A DNA stretch of 49,148 bases, taken from contig VEQL01000021.1 in the NCBI GenBank assembly GCA_018883245.1, positions 1 through 49,148 of the forward strand, given 5' to 3'. Within the stretch, counting starts at the first letter, position 1, and each line of letters begins with the position of its first letter. This DNA is from Chthoniobacterales bacterium. GTDB lineage: Bacteria; Verrucomicrobiota; Verrucomicrobiia; Chthoniobacterales; JACTMZ01. This document shows, one piece after another, positions 41,846 to 49,148 of the stretch. A program made the position numbers and the translations under genes. The notes below the pieces were generated by a model. It saw nothing but the letters and a program-made list of their open reading frames with translations, did not search any database and was not told the DNA's origin.

Positions 41846-42508
41846 TCAGGATTTTTTCGCCTGCGCCATGTCGCGCAGAAGTGCGGGGTTTGCCTCCGCC
41901 AGACTTCCCACCGCCTTGTCGGCCTCTTTCAATGAAGAAAGAGGTTCGGTCGTGGCCACGGCAAGGACGGGCATCCCCGCGCGATTGGCCGCCTCCAAAC
42001 CGACGAGCGCATCTTCGATCACAACACAGTCGGTCGGCGGCACGCCCAGACGCTTCGCTGCGAGCAGGAAAATGGAGGGATCGGGCTTGCCGTGGGTGAC
42101 GTCCTCGCCCGAGACGATGACGCGGAAGAAACGCCGAAGGTCCATCAAGTCGAGGAGCAAGTCGAGGTTTGCGCGCTCGGTGGAAGATCCGATAGCGCAG
42201 GGGATTTTTTCCGCCTCCAGTGAGACCAAGAGTTCGCGCACTCCGGGGAGGGGATGGATGCCGTGTTCGCGAACCAAAGCCCGGTAGATTTCCTCCTTCT
42301 CGCGCGCCAAGGCGTCCACCTCCGCCGGGTCCGTGGCCCATCCGAGATCGGGGATGATCACGTTGTTCTTTTTTCCGAAGCCCCGCTTGAAGTGCCCCGG
42401 CGGCAGGGGCAGTGCGCGTTTTGCAGCAAGGATCTCCCAGCTGCGCTCATGGTGAGAGGAGGAATCGACGACGACGCCGTCCCAGTCGAAAATGACCGCG
42501 CGGAGCAT
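41846..42508 (-). CDS. HAD-superfamily phosphatase (beta-phosphoglucomutase/phosphatase-like)
   Basis: A 220-aa HAD hydrolase. The nucleophile motif is VIFDWDGVVVDSSSHHERSW (DxD), motif II IGSSTERANLD, motif III Lys in THGKPDPSIFLLAAKRL and motif IV VVIEDALVGLEAANRAGM. These features fit phosphatases of sugar or glycolate phosphates; the exact substrate is unknown. The ATG overlaps the ilvD TGA by one base (TGATG), so the two are translationally coupled. Confidence 0.92.
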   Translation of the reverse strand: MLRAVIFDWDGVVVDSSSHHERSWEILAAKRALPLPPGHFKRGFGKKNNVIIPDLGWATDPAEVDALAREKEEIYRALVREHGIHPLPGVRELLVSLEAEKIPCAIGSSTERANLDLLLDLMDLRRFFRVIVSGEDVTHGKPDPSIFLLAAKRLGVPPTDCVVIEDALVGLEAANRAGMPVLAVATTEPLSSLKEADKAVGSLAEANPALLRDMAQAKKS

Positions 42509-44217
42509 CAGAACCCCGCGTCGGTCACGGCCCCCTGCGAGGCTGTGGTCACGTGGTCCGCGTATTTGGCGAGGATTCCCCGGCGGTAGTGCGGCGCCGG
42601 GCGCTTCCACTTGGCGCGCCGCTTTTTCAGTTCTGCGGCGGTGACATCCAATGTAAGCGTGTGTTTCACGGCATCGATCTCGATGGTGTCGCCGTTCTTC
42701 ACAAGCGCAAGCGGACCGCCGTCGAATGCCTCGGGGGTGATGTGGCCGACGACAAAGCCGTGCGTTCCCCCGGAAAAGCGGCCGTCGGTGATGAGCGCGA
42801 CATCCGTGCCGAGTCCTTTGCCCATCACGGCCGATGTCGGGGCCAGCATTTCGCGCATGCCCGGGCCGCCCTTGGGTCCCTCGTAGCGAATGACAACGAC
42901 ATCACCCTTCCTGACGGTGCCGTCGAGGATTGCAGCGAGCACTTTCTCTTCCGACTCGAAGACGCGCGCCTTGCCGCGGAACTTTTCACCCTCCTTGCCG
43001 GAAATTTTCGCGACCGCACCACCCGGAGCCAGATTCCCGTAGAGAATGACAAGGTGGCTGTTTTTTTTGATCGGATCCGAGAGCGGGCGGACGATCTTCT
43101 GGCCCTTCGGATAGGCCGGGAATGCCGCGAGGTTCTGCTTGAGCGTCTTGCCGGTCACGGTGAGGCAGTCGCCATGGAGCAGCTTTGCCGCGAGCAACTC
43201 TTTCATCATCGGCACGATGCCGCCGATAGCCACCAACTCGGACACGACGAACTTGCCGCTCGGCTTGAGGTCGGCAAGCACAGGGACGCGCTTTCCGATG
43301 CGTGTGAAGTCATCGATCGAGAGTTTCACATTGGCTGCGTGGGCCATGGCGAGGAGGTGGAGCACGGCGTTTGTCGATCCGCCCAGAGCGATGACGACCG
43401 TGATCGCGTTCTCGAAGGCTTCGCGCGTCATGATGTCGGAAGGGCGGATGCCGCGGCGCAGGAGATTGAGAACCGCCGCGCCCGCTTCACGGGCATCCTG
43501 CTTTTTGTGTTTGGAGACAGCGGCCTGCGCCGAACTGTTCGGCAGGCTCATGCCCATGGCTTCAATGGCGGATGCCATGGTGTTGGCGGTATACATTCCG
43601 CCGCACGATCCCGCTCCGGGGATGGCGCAAGATTCGATTTTTTGCAGCTGACGGTCGTCGATGGAATGAGCCGCACGTTTGCCCACGGCCTCGAAAACCG
43701 AAACGATGTCGAGATTTTGTCCGTTGAGGCACCCGGGAAGGATGGTGCCGCCATAAACGAAGACCGCGGGGCGGTTCAGACGTGAAATGGCGATCATGCA
43801 TCCCGGCATGTTTTTGTCGCAGCCTCCGATTGCCACAAAGCCGTCGAACCCTTCGCACCCGACCACGGTTTCGACCGAGTCGGCGATTACTTCGCGCGAA
43901 ACGAGCGAGTATTTCATCCCCTCGGTGCCCATCGATATGCCGTCGGAGATCGTGATGGTGTTGAAAATTGTCGCTTTGCCTCCGGCGGCGTTGATGCCGC
44001 CGGCCGCTTCGCGCGCGAGTTCGTCGATGTGCATGTTGCACGGCGTGACCATGCTCCATGTGGAGGCGACGCCGACCTGCGGCTTGGCAAAATCGCTCTC
44101 GCGGTAGCCCACGGCGTAGAGCATGGCTCGGCTCGGGGCGCGTTCCGGCCCGTCGAGAACGGGGGACGAGTAGCGGCGCATTTCGGATTTGGCGGGTCGG
44201 GCGGATTTTTTCTTCAC
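42508..44217 (-). CDS. ilvD: Dihydroxy-acid dehydratase
   Basis: IlvD makes the 2-oxo acids of valine and isoleucine from dihydroxy acids, using an Fe-S cluster. The 569-aa product has [99 protein letters not shown] and [17 protein letters not shown]. The GTG at 44217 (KKKSARP) or the ATG at 44181 (MRRYSS) are both plausible; the longer upstream frame overlaps the next gene and is rejected. Confidence 0.95.
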   Translation of the reverse strand: MKKKSARPAKSEMRRYSSPVLDGPERAPSRAMLYAVGYRESDFAKPQVGVASTWSMVTPCNMHIDELAREAAGGINAAGGKATIFNTITISDGISMGTEGMKYSLVSREVIADSVETVVGCEGFDGFVAIGGCDKNMPGCMIAISRLNRPAVFVYGGTILPGCLNGQNLDIVSVFEAVGKRAAHSIDDRQLQKIESCAIPGAGSCGGMYTANTMASAIEAMGMSLPNSSAQAAVSKHKKQDAREAGAAVLNLLRRGIRPSDIMTREAFENAITVVIALGGSTNAVLHLLAMAHAANVKLSIDDFTRIGKRVPVLADLKPSGKFVVSELVAIGGIVPMMKELLAAKLLHGDCLTVTGKTLKQNLAAFPAYPKGQKIVRPLSDPIKKNSHLVILYGNLAPGGAVAKISGKEGEKFRGKARVFESEEKVLAAILDGTVRKGDVVVIRYEGPKGGPGMREMLAPTSAVMGKGLGTDVALITDGRFSGGTHGFVVGHITPEAFDGGPLALVKNGDTIEIDAVKHTLTLDVTAAELKKRRAKWKRPAPHYRRGILAKYADHVTTASQGAVTDAGF

Positions 44218-44266
44218 GTCCGGAAATGTAAGCCGCGGGCTGCCGCGCGTTAAGCAGAAACGGAAG

Positions 44267-46237
44267 TCACGGCCTCTCCGCCGCCGCGCGGACGCGCTCG
44301 ACTTCTTCGCGGATCTGTTCGCGCTGCCTGTCGGATAATCCCGGCGCCGCGGCGGCTTTCTCCAAGGCCCGCAAGGCCGGACGACCCAAGCCCTGCTTGG
44401 CGTAGGATTGACCGAGGTAGAGCTGGTAGAAGCTCGCATCGCCGCCCCGCCCCTCCGTCAACGCGACGAGTTTTTCGAGTATTTCCGCCTCGCTTTGCAA
44501 TGCGCGTGCGGCGTTCGCGGCGCGGGCCGCGAGCCACAACGCACCGGCATCGCCCGGCGCCAAAGTCATCAGGCGCCTTGCGCAGGCGTAGGCGTCGTCC
44601 GATTGCCCCGCGTGCAGCAATGCCTCGGTGCGTGATTCCCATGCCTCCGGAAGCGAAGGATCCAGCTGCGTTGCGAGTGCGGACATCTTCACCGCCTCGC
44701 GCACATCTCCCGCGGACACGAGCACGAGCGCCCGCGCGGCAGCCGCCACGGCAGAGTGGTCGGAACTTTTCACGGATGCCGCGGAAAGTTCGTCCGCTTC
44801 GGGCACGGCACCTGCAGCCAGACAGGCCAAGGCGGAGCCGGCGAGAAATACCGACTTGTTCGCGCCGCCCCACATCTCGCGTGCGGCCTGCCGCGCGGGC
44901 TCCGTGGCAAATTCCCCCGTTCGCGGCGCGCGGGTAAAAACAACTCCCGTTGCGTCCGCGGCAGTCAGCCTCCAATCGGCCGACTCTCCAAGGTGTCGGG
45001 CCAATGGCGCATAATCGGATTTTTCGCCAAGAAGCCAGACCGACTTGTATCTCTCGCGGCGGTCTTGCTCCCGCCAGAGAGACGGTTCGCGTCCGAGCCG
45101 GAGCATCGCCGCATCGTCTTGCCCGGAACCCGCCGGTGGCAGTGGGCCGGCGAACCGCGCCAGAGCCCGTCCGCGCGGGTTGATGTAAATTGGACCGTCA
45201 TGCTCGGGCTGCCTTGTCAGCGTCGGCATGACAACCGCGTCGCTCATCGCCAAGCTATACCACTTAGGCAATGCGCGGGCGGCGGTGGCGGATGCAAGCG
45301 CGACCGCGCAAACAAGCAGTGCGGACTGCATCCACCAACGGATGTTCAGGCCGCTGCGGCGCAGTTGCTCCTTCGCTTGGACCCAGCACGGAATCATGAA
45401 TAGTGCCGCCGGCCAGAGAAACTCGGTTTGGCCAAACGTGGAGCAAAGAAAAAGCAAAGAGGGCGCGGCAGCAGCCCCGATGGCCCTGTCCTGTGCGAGC
45501 GAGCGCCACGCCAGCGGCAGGCAAGCCAGACTTGCCAAGAGAGCGATGACCGCCTCCGGGGACAAATCCGGCTGCGGCGACCAGCAGGCAAAGATCTGTG
45601 TATTCGACCAGACGGACATTCCCCATGGCGTGAGTTGGCAGGCCAAAAAGCCCAAGCCGGTCGCGAGCAAGATTTGCCGGCGTGGCATGACGCGGGACAG
45701 GTCCAGAAGAAGCGCCGCGACGACCGGCAGGGCTCCGGGTGACAGCCAAGAAGACAGCCATGCGGCGCAGACAATCGCCGCAACGCTGAGCGGTGCGGAT
45801 TTTCCTAATGCAACCAAGCGTGCGACCGACAAAACCAGCACTGCCAAGCCGAATCCGGCGAGGCCCGAAGAAGAGCTGGAAAGCACAACCGCAAGCAGTG
45901 CGGGAACAAGCGGCGTCAACCCCCTCCACGCGCGGTCGGGTAGTTGCATGAGCCAGCAAACCAGTGACGCCCACGCCACAACGACGTGTGCGTTCTGCCA
46001 ACCGCGAGGGCCGAAAAGGGAATAAGGCGGCTGTGCAAATATTGAAAAGACCGCGGACGGATGCCAGGCCGAGGGGCCGGAAAGTTTCCACGCGCCGATT
46101 GTTTCGGCGATGTTCGAGCCGATCGTGTCCGGACCGCGGATCGCAACCAGGGCGGCGAGAGTCAACAGCGCCGAGAAAAGCACCCCTGCAGCCCTCTTCC
46201 AACCCGGGCGCTTGTCTGTTCGTTCAGTTCGCGTCAC
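44267..46237 (-). CDS. Polytopic membrane protein with C-terminal TPR-like repeats
   Basis: A 656-aa protein. Residues about 15-325 contain roughly ten hydrophobic segments in the style of glycosyltransferase or ligase membrane proteins ([57 protein letters not shown]). Residues 325-460 look like a folded soluble domain ([20 protein letters not shown]). The final 190 residues are Ala-rich helical repeats ([32 protein letters not shown] ... [26 protein letters not shown]), resembling TPR. No family is recognised. Start is GTG 46237. It lies downstream of a lipoprotein gene on the same strand. Confidence 0.65.
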   Translation of the reverse strand: MTRTERTDKRPGWKRAAGVLFSALLTLAALVAIRGPDTIGSNIAETIGAWKLSGPSAWHPSAVFSIFAQPPYSLFGPRGWQNAHVVVAWASLVCWLMQLPDRAWRGLTPLVPALLAVVLSSSSSGLAGFGLAVLVLSVARLVALGKSAPLSVAAIVCAAWLSSWLSPGALPVVAALLLDLSRVMPRRQILLATGLGFLACQLTPWGMSVWSNTQIFACWSPQPDLSPEAVIALLASLACLPLAWRSLAQDRAIGAAAAPSLLFLCSTFGQTEFLWPAALFMIPCWVQAKEQLRRSGLNIRWWMQSALLVCAVALASATAARALPKWYSLAMSDAVVMPTLTRQPEHDGPIYINPRGRALARFAGPLPPAGSGQDDAAMLRLGREPSLWREQDRRERYKSVWLLGEKSDYAPLARHLGESADWRLTAADATGVVFTRAPRTGEFATEPARQAAREMWGGANKSVFLAGSALACLAAGAVPEADELSAASVKSSDHSAVAAAARALVLVSAGDVREAVKMSALATQLDPSLPEAWESRTEALLHAGQSDDAYACARRLMTLAPGDAGALWLAARAANAARALQSEAEILEKLVALTEGRGGDASFYQLYLGQSYAKQGLGRPALRALEKAAAAPGLSDRQREQIREEVERVRAAAERP

Positions 46238-46308
46238 CAGCGGATGAGATTAAACAAGCGGGTGGCTTTTGTCGCGCCCGCTTCGGGACCTCGCCCCGAC
46301 TGCGAGGC

Positions 46309-46563
46309 TCAATCTTCAGAGACCTTCACCACGGATTGGCCGGGGCGACGCGCCACATTCACCGAGACGGGCGTGTCGTCGTCATCATCCACCCCGCCGA
46401 TCTGGACCGTGGGTCCGAACGGAACCGTGCGGATGTTCAATCCCGAAGCGTTTTGCGAGACATGCGGCGAGCAACCTGCGCCAGCCACGACGACCATGGC
46501 CGCCGTGGCAGCGAGTATTTTCGGGGTCGGGGTTTTCATTGCTTCGTTCGTGATCGATCTCAT
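46309..46563 (-). CDS. Small lipoprotein of unknown function
   Basis: An 84-aa ORF whose MKTPTPKILAATAAMVVVAGAGC is a signal peptide with a lipobox (residues 9-31 counted from 46563). The mature part is about 55 residues and ends with VNVARRPGQSVVKVSED, with an acidic run DDDDD in the middle. The first ATG at 46563 overlaps the upstream stop (ATGA), while the signal peptide favours ATG 46539. No family is recognised. Confidence 0.6.
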   Translation of the reverse strand: MRSITNEAMKTPTPKILAATAAMVVVAGAGCSPHVSQNASGLNIRTVPFGPTVQIGGVDDDDDTPVSVNVARRPGQSVVKVSED

Positions 46564-48425
46564 GCGGAAGGGACCAACTTAATGTCATCAAGATACAGCA
46601 CGCCGTCGGGTGCCATGAGTTCGAATATGATTTCGATGACACCTTCCGAGGTGAGCTTTTCTTTGTTCAGCTCGCGCTCGTTTTTGAAATCAACCTTGAT
46701 CTGCTTGTTGACGGTTCCCCATGAGGATCCGGCGCTGAAATCAAAGGATTCGTTGCGGGCTTCAGCGATCGCGTTCGCTTTCCTTTCCACGGCCCCGCGT
46801 TCTTTCCGCACAAGGCGGTCCTCGCCCAGTTTTTTGTAGCCGCGCCATGCAATGGTCACTTTTTCGTTCGAAACTTTCGCACCTTTTGCCTGGAAGCTGA
46901 ATGTGTATGTCTTGCCGATCTCTAATTGGATACTCTGGCGGATGATAAAAATGTTGGGCGGGCTTATCCGCCCGCGCTCCTCGGCGGATGCCCGGAAAAG
47001 AGCGTCATCGTCCGGCGCTTGCCCAGTGTTTCCGGACGCCGTCGAGCTCCATATCGGCCGTGGCATCACTTTGTTGGGACATGGTGCGTATCCGAGTTTG
47101 AGCACTTTGGAACCCTCGCGCGGTTCCGCGCTGGCGTCTTCCTGGGATCCCACACAACTCGCGTAGGCGAAAAAATTGCCTTTCATCAGACCGACTTCGA
47201 TGTCCCACTGCGAAGGCAAGAGCCAGACGCCGGGTGTCGGCGCGGTGCCTTTTAGGTCGGCGGGAGTTTCGAACTTCGGCTGCTCCTTCGTTCCTTTATT
47301 GGCAAGCCACATCATGCGGCCGGTGTTCTTTCCCGTGACCAGATCGAATAACCCGTCGCCGTTCAGATCGCCCGCAGCTATTGCGTGGATTCCCGCGCCA
47401 AGAACCAGCGCCTGGTTTTCGTCTTGGGTGAGGCCGCCGCTCTTCGCCAGATACCCGGAAGGTTTGATCGTGTCTCCGAATTTCCACCCTTGCGGCCGCA
47501 AATAAGCGGTGAGACGTCCGCGCCGGTCGGCCACAACCAAATCGAGTTGGCCGTCGCCGTTGGCATCGGCCAAAGCCGGGCGCAGTTGCTCCCGACCTTC
47601 GCCCAGAGCCAAAGGCTGGCGTTTTTCTTCGCTGAACATCGGGGCCAGTGCCGTGCCAGAATTCAGAAAAAGGTGCACATTATTGGCTGAGTAAGAGCCT
47701 TCGCCGACGAGAAGATCGGGCTTCTTGTCGCCGTCCCAGTCATACATCAAAGGCGCAAAGACATTCCCCCACCGGGAATCCGGGTTCTTCGTGAGTTTCA
47801 GATTGGCTTTCGCCAACGATTGTGGTTGAGCAAACAGCGGTGCCTTGGCGCTCCCGGTATTGGGGATGAGAAATATCTCGCCGTTGTAGGTGCCGGCGAC
47901 CAAGTCGAGTTTCCCGGCGTTGCCGTTGTCCGCGAGGGCAACAGACACACCTTTGCGCCTGTTGACCCAAAGATAACCCCAGCGCCCCGCCTCGACTCCC
48001 CCGAATGTGGGAAGCGTCCACGGCGGCTGACCCTCACGAAGCGCGAGGTAGGGCATGGTCAGTTCCCCGAAGGTGAACTTGGGTTCCGTCGCCGTCCCGC
48101 TGTTGAAATAAATGCGGATGTAGCCGACGGGATCCGAGGCAAGGATATCCGGTAAATTGTCCCCATTGAGGTCACCGATGGCGGGAGAAATCGGAAGCGG
48201 CGTGTCGGCTATGTTTCCGCTTTCGTTCAGAACCGGCATTTGCGTGCGAAAACCGGCCAGATTTCCATCCTTGTCAATGCCGCTCCAGAGATTCGGGGAC
48301 TGAAATGACCGCTCGAAACCTCCATTCAGCACGGTCCTCACCGGTGGCGGCGGCGCCGCGGGTTTCTCTGCGTGAACTGTTGACGCAGCAAGGCAGAGCA
48401 ATGCGGCTGTCCGGGGAAAATTCAT
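46560..48425 (-). CDS. Secreted FG-GAP/VCBS repeat protein with a carbohydrate-binding-like C-terminus
   Basis: A 621-aa exported protein (signal peptide MNFPRTAALLCLAASTVHA). FG-GAP/VCBS-type calcium-binding repeats are seen as GDLNGDNLPDILASD (about 85-100), NGNAGKLDLVAGTYNG, YDWDGDKKPDLLVGEG, ADANGDGQLDLVVADR and GDLNGDGLFDLVTGKN, giving a beta-propeller of about five to seven blades. Near residue 33 LNGGFERS looks like the start of a CBM4/9-type jelly roll, and the rest of that fold appears only after the propeller (IGKTYTFSFQAKGAKVSNEK ... IIFELMAPDGVLYLDDIKLV). It heads a set with a lipoprotein and a membrane protein. Confidence 0.78.
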   Translation of the reverse strand: MNFPRTAALLCLAASTVHAEKPAAPPPPVRTVLNGGFERSFQSPNLWSGIDKDGNLAGFRTQMPVLNESGNIADTPLPISPAIGDLNGDNLPDILASDPVGYIRIYFNSGTATEPKFTFGELTMPYLALREGQPPWTLPTFGGVEAGRWGYLWVNRRKGVSVALADNGNAGKLDLVAGTYNGEIFLIPNTGSAKAPLFAQPQSLAKANLKLTKNPDSRWGNVFAPLMYDWDGDKKPDLLVGEGSYSANNVHLFLNSGTALAPMFSEEKRQPLALGEGREQLRPALADANGDGQLDLVVADRRGRLTAYLRPQGWKFGDTIKPSGYLAKSGGLTQDENQALVLGAGIHAIAAGDLNGDGLFDLVTGKNTGRMMWLANKGTKEQPKFETPADLKGTAPTPGVWLLPSQWDIEVGLMKGNFFAYASCVGSQEDASAEPREGSKVLKLGYAPCPNKVMPRPIWSSTASGNTGQAPDDDALFRASAEERGRISPPNIFIIRQSIQLEIGKTYTFSFQAKGAKVSNEKVTIAWRGYKKLGEDRLVRKERGAVERKANAIAEARNESFDFSAGSSWGTVNKQIKVDFKNERELNKEKLTSEGVIEIIFELMAPDGVLYLDDIKLVPSA

Positions 48426-48504
48426 CGTCGAGAAGCTAAACGAATCTGCTCCTTTGCGCGAGCAGACAGTTGCAGTGCTTGCCTCGCTGCGGCGGTTGGC
48501 GCGA

Positions 48505-48563
48505 TGGTGCGCGATACAGGGTTCGAACCTGTGACCCCTACCGTGTCAAGGTAGCTGTTCTAC
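48505..48563 (-). pseudogene. 3' part of a tRNA-Val(GAC): attachment-site remnant
   Basis: The minus strand carries, from its 3' end, CCA (48507-48505), acceptor 3' strand ATCGCGC plus discriminator A, a normal T-arm, and an intact anticodon arm CTACC-TTGACAC-GGTAG (anticodon GAC, Val), ending in the D-arm side GTAGAACAGCTACC. Further 5' the sequence becomes TTAACAGA, and no acceptor 5' strand (GCGCGAT) or D-stem partner exists, so the tRNA is incomplete. A 59-bp tRNA 3' segment next to an integrase is the usual mark of island insertion. Confidence 0.85.
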
Positions 48564-48579
48564 TCTGTTAAGGCTTGCA

Positions 48580-48599
48580 AAGTGCCAACGAAGTGCCAA
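48580..48599 (+). repeat. Two direct AAGTGCCAA repeats between the tRNA fragment and the integrase
   Basis: AAGTGCCAA occurs at 48580-48588 and again at 48591-48599, spaced 11 bp start to start. Short direct repeats between att core and integrase are typical arm-type binding sites, but here that is inference only. Confidence 0.45.
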
Positions 48600-48611
48600 T
48601 AAATCGCGCTG

Positions 48612-49148
48612 ATGAAGACGAAAACACTCCGCAAAAGCAAAGCCAACGGAAAGCAGGACGAGACGCATCAATGGCCGTTTATCCGTTGGATCGAATCCCG
48701 TCAACGCTGGATGGTCGATGCGCGCACCGCCACCGGGGGCGAGCGCAAATTCTACGCGACCAAAGACGAAGCCGAGGGCGCGGCGATCATCGCCCGCACC
48801 AAGCGGCAGAATGAAGGCGCATCGGCTTTCGACCACGAGGAATTGAGCCGCTACGGATGGACAATTCAGCGCGCGATTAAGTTTGCGCTCGATCACTTGA
48901 AGCGCCAATCGGCGAGCGTGGCCGTGACTGATGCGGTCAAAAGCCTGTTGGAAAGCAAACGCGCGGCGGGGCGGGACGAGAATTATTGCACCCGCCTTTC
49001 GATCAATCTGGGCAAACTCACCGAGGCCTTCCCGGACAAGACCATTGCCAGCATCGGCACTCTCGATCTGGGTGCGTTCCTCACCAAGTTGCCCCTTGCT
49101 CCCGGCACGAAGAACACCGTCCGCTCCGACTGCGCGACCCTCTGGAGC
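48612..49148 (+). CDS. Tyrosine-recombinase-like integrase, N-terminal part (truncated by window edge)
   Basis: A frame open from ATG 48612 to the right edge (179 codons). The N-terminal 60 residues look like a DNA-arm-binding domain (RWIESRQRWMVDARTATGGERKFYATKDEAEGAAIIARTKRQ, a pattern of three beta-strands and a helix), followed by a SAM-like core-binding helix bundle with VTDAVKSLLESKRAAGRDENYCTRLSINLGKLTEAF, and KTIASIGTLDLGAFL. The catalytic R..HxxR..Y part lies beyond the window. It begins about 49 bp from the tRNA-Val fragment, fitting a tRNA-site integrase. Confidence 0.75.
   Translation, partial: MKTKTLRKSKANGKQDETHQWPFIRWIESRQRWMVDARTATGGERKFYATKDEAEGAAIIARTKRQNEGASAFDHEELSRYGWTIQRAIKFALDHLKRQSASVAVTDAVKSLLESKRAAGRDENYCTRLSINLGKLTEAFPDKTIASIGTLDLGAFLTKLPLAPGTKNTVRSDCATLWS

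Noticed and set aside
48505-48585. A functional tRNA-Val
   Set aside because: The anticodon and T arms fold, but the 5' acceptor strand and the D-stem partner are missing, so the tRNA cannot form a cloverleaf.

Overview
The window is about 49 kb of GC-rich (roughly 62-64 %) chromosome from a Gram-negative bacterium, most likely a member of Verrucomicrobiota. The pointers are an outer-membrane beta-barrel, lipoproteins and a TolC/adaptor/MacB exporter; a small secreted protein resembling the exosortase-associated TIGR04073 family; and protein variants and gene order that fit that phylum. The phylum call is inference from protein character; no 16S gene is present. Most of the DNA is densely packed housekeeping sequence, with many ATGA/GTGA/TTGA stop-start overlaps and frequent GTG or TTG starts.

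Layout. 1-8287, mostly minus strand: the 5' two thirds of gyrA, a beta-barrel protein, ribD, tRNA-His, then (plus strand) a lipoprotein and a uridine-kinase-like protein, then (minus) a HIT protein, an ATP-cone-like protein, nrdR and rpiA. 8409-12438, plus: fur, then the chain argH-Nudix-tatC-nucleosidase and a small anchored protein. 12515-14728, minus: rplQ and rpoA (with a good terminator) and a secreted unknown. 14734-21657, plus: ruvA, an ATP-grasp-like protein, TolC/adaptor/MacB, and an RlpA-like lipoprotein. 21620-24770 is an accessory pocket around holA. It holds two decayed gene remnants, an Mrr-type restriction endonuclease, a REP-like repeat, and an MntA/HepT toxin-antitoxin pair whose toxin is truncated. 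24771-38327: uvrB, an ACT protein, panB, folK, a CtpA-type protease, tsaD, rpoN, mrp, and the pyrimidine operon pyrR-pyrB-pyrC with tgt. 38378-48425: an HNH nuclease, a coiled-coil/TPR protein, a HAD phosphatase with ilvD, a membrane/TPR protein, a lipoprotein and an FG-GAP secreted protein. 48505-49148: the 3' part of a tRNA-Val followed by the start of a tyrosine-recombinase-like integrase, so a genomic island begins at the right edge.

How the genes work together. Clear functional groups are pyrimidine synthesis with its regulator PyrR, riboflavin, pantothenate, folate and branched-chain amino acid steps, replication and repair (gyrA, holA, ruvA, uvrB), translation and tRNA modification (tsaD, tgt, rplQ, tRNA-His), and envelope export (tatC, TolC/adaptor/MacB). 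I found no CRISPR array and no complete novel defence system. The strongest leads are the ATP-grasp-like enzyme directly upstream of the tripartite exporter, a near-perfect sigma-54 promoter in front of rpoN itself, an ATP-cone-like partner gene next to nrdR, a beta-propeller apparently inserted into a carbohydrate-binding jelly roll, and the tRNA-Val island boundary.
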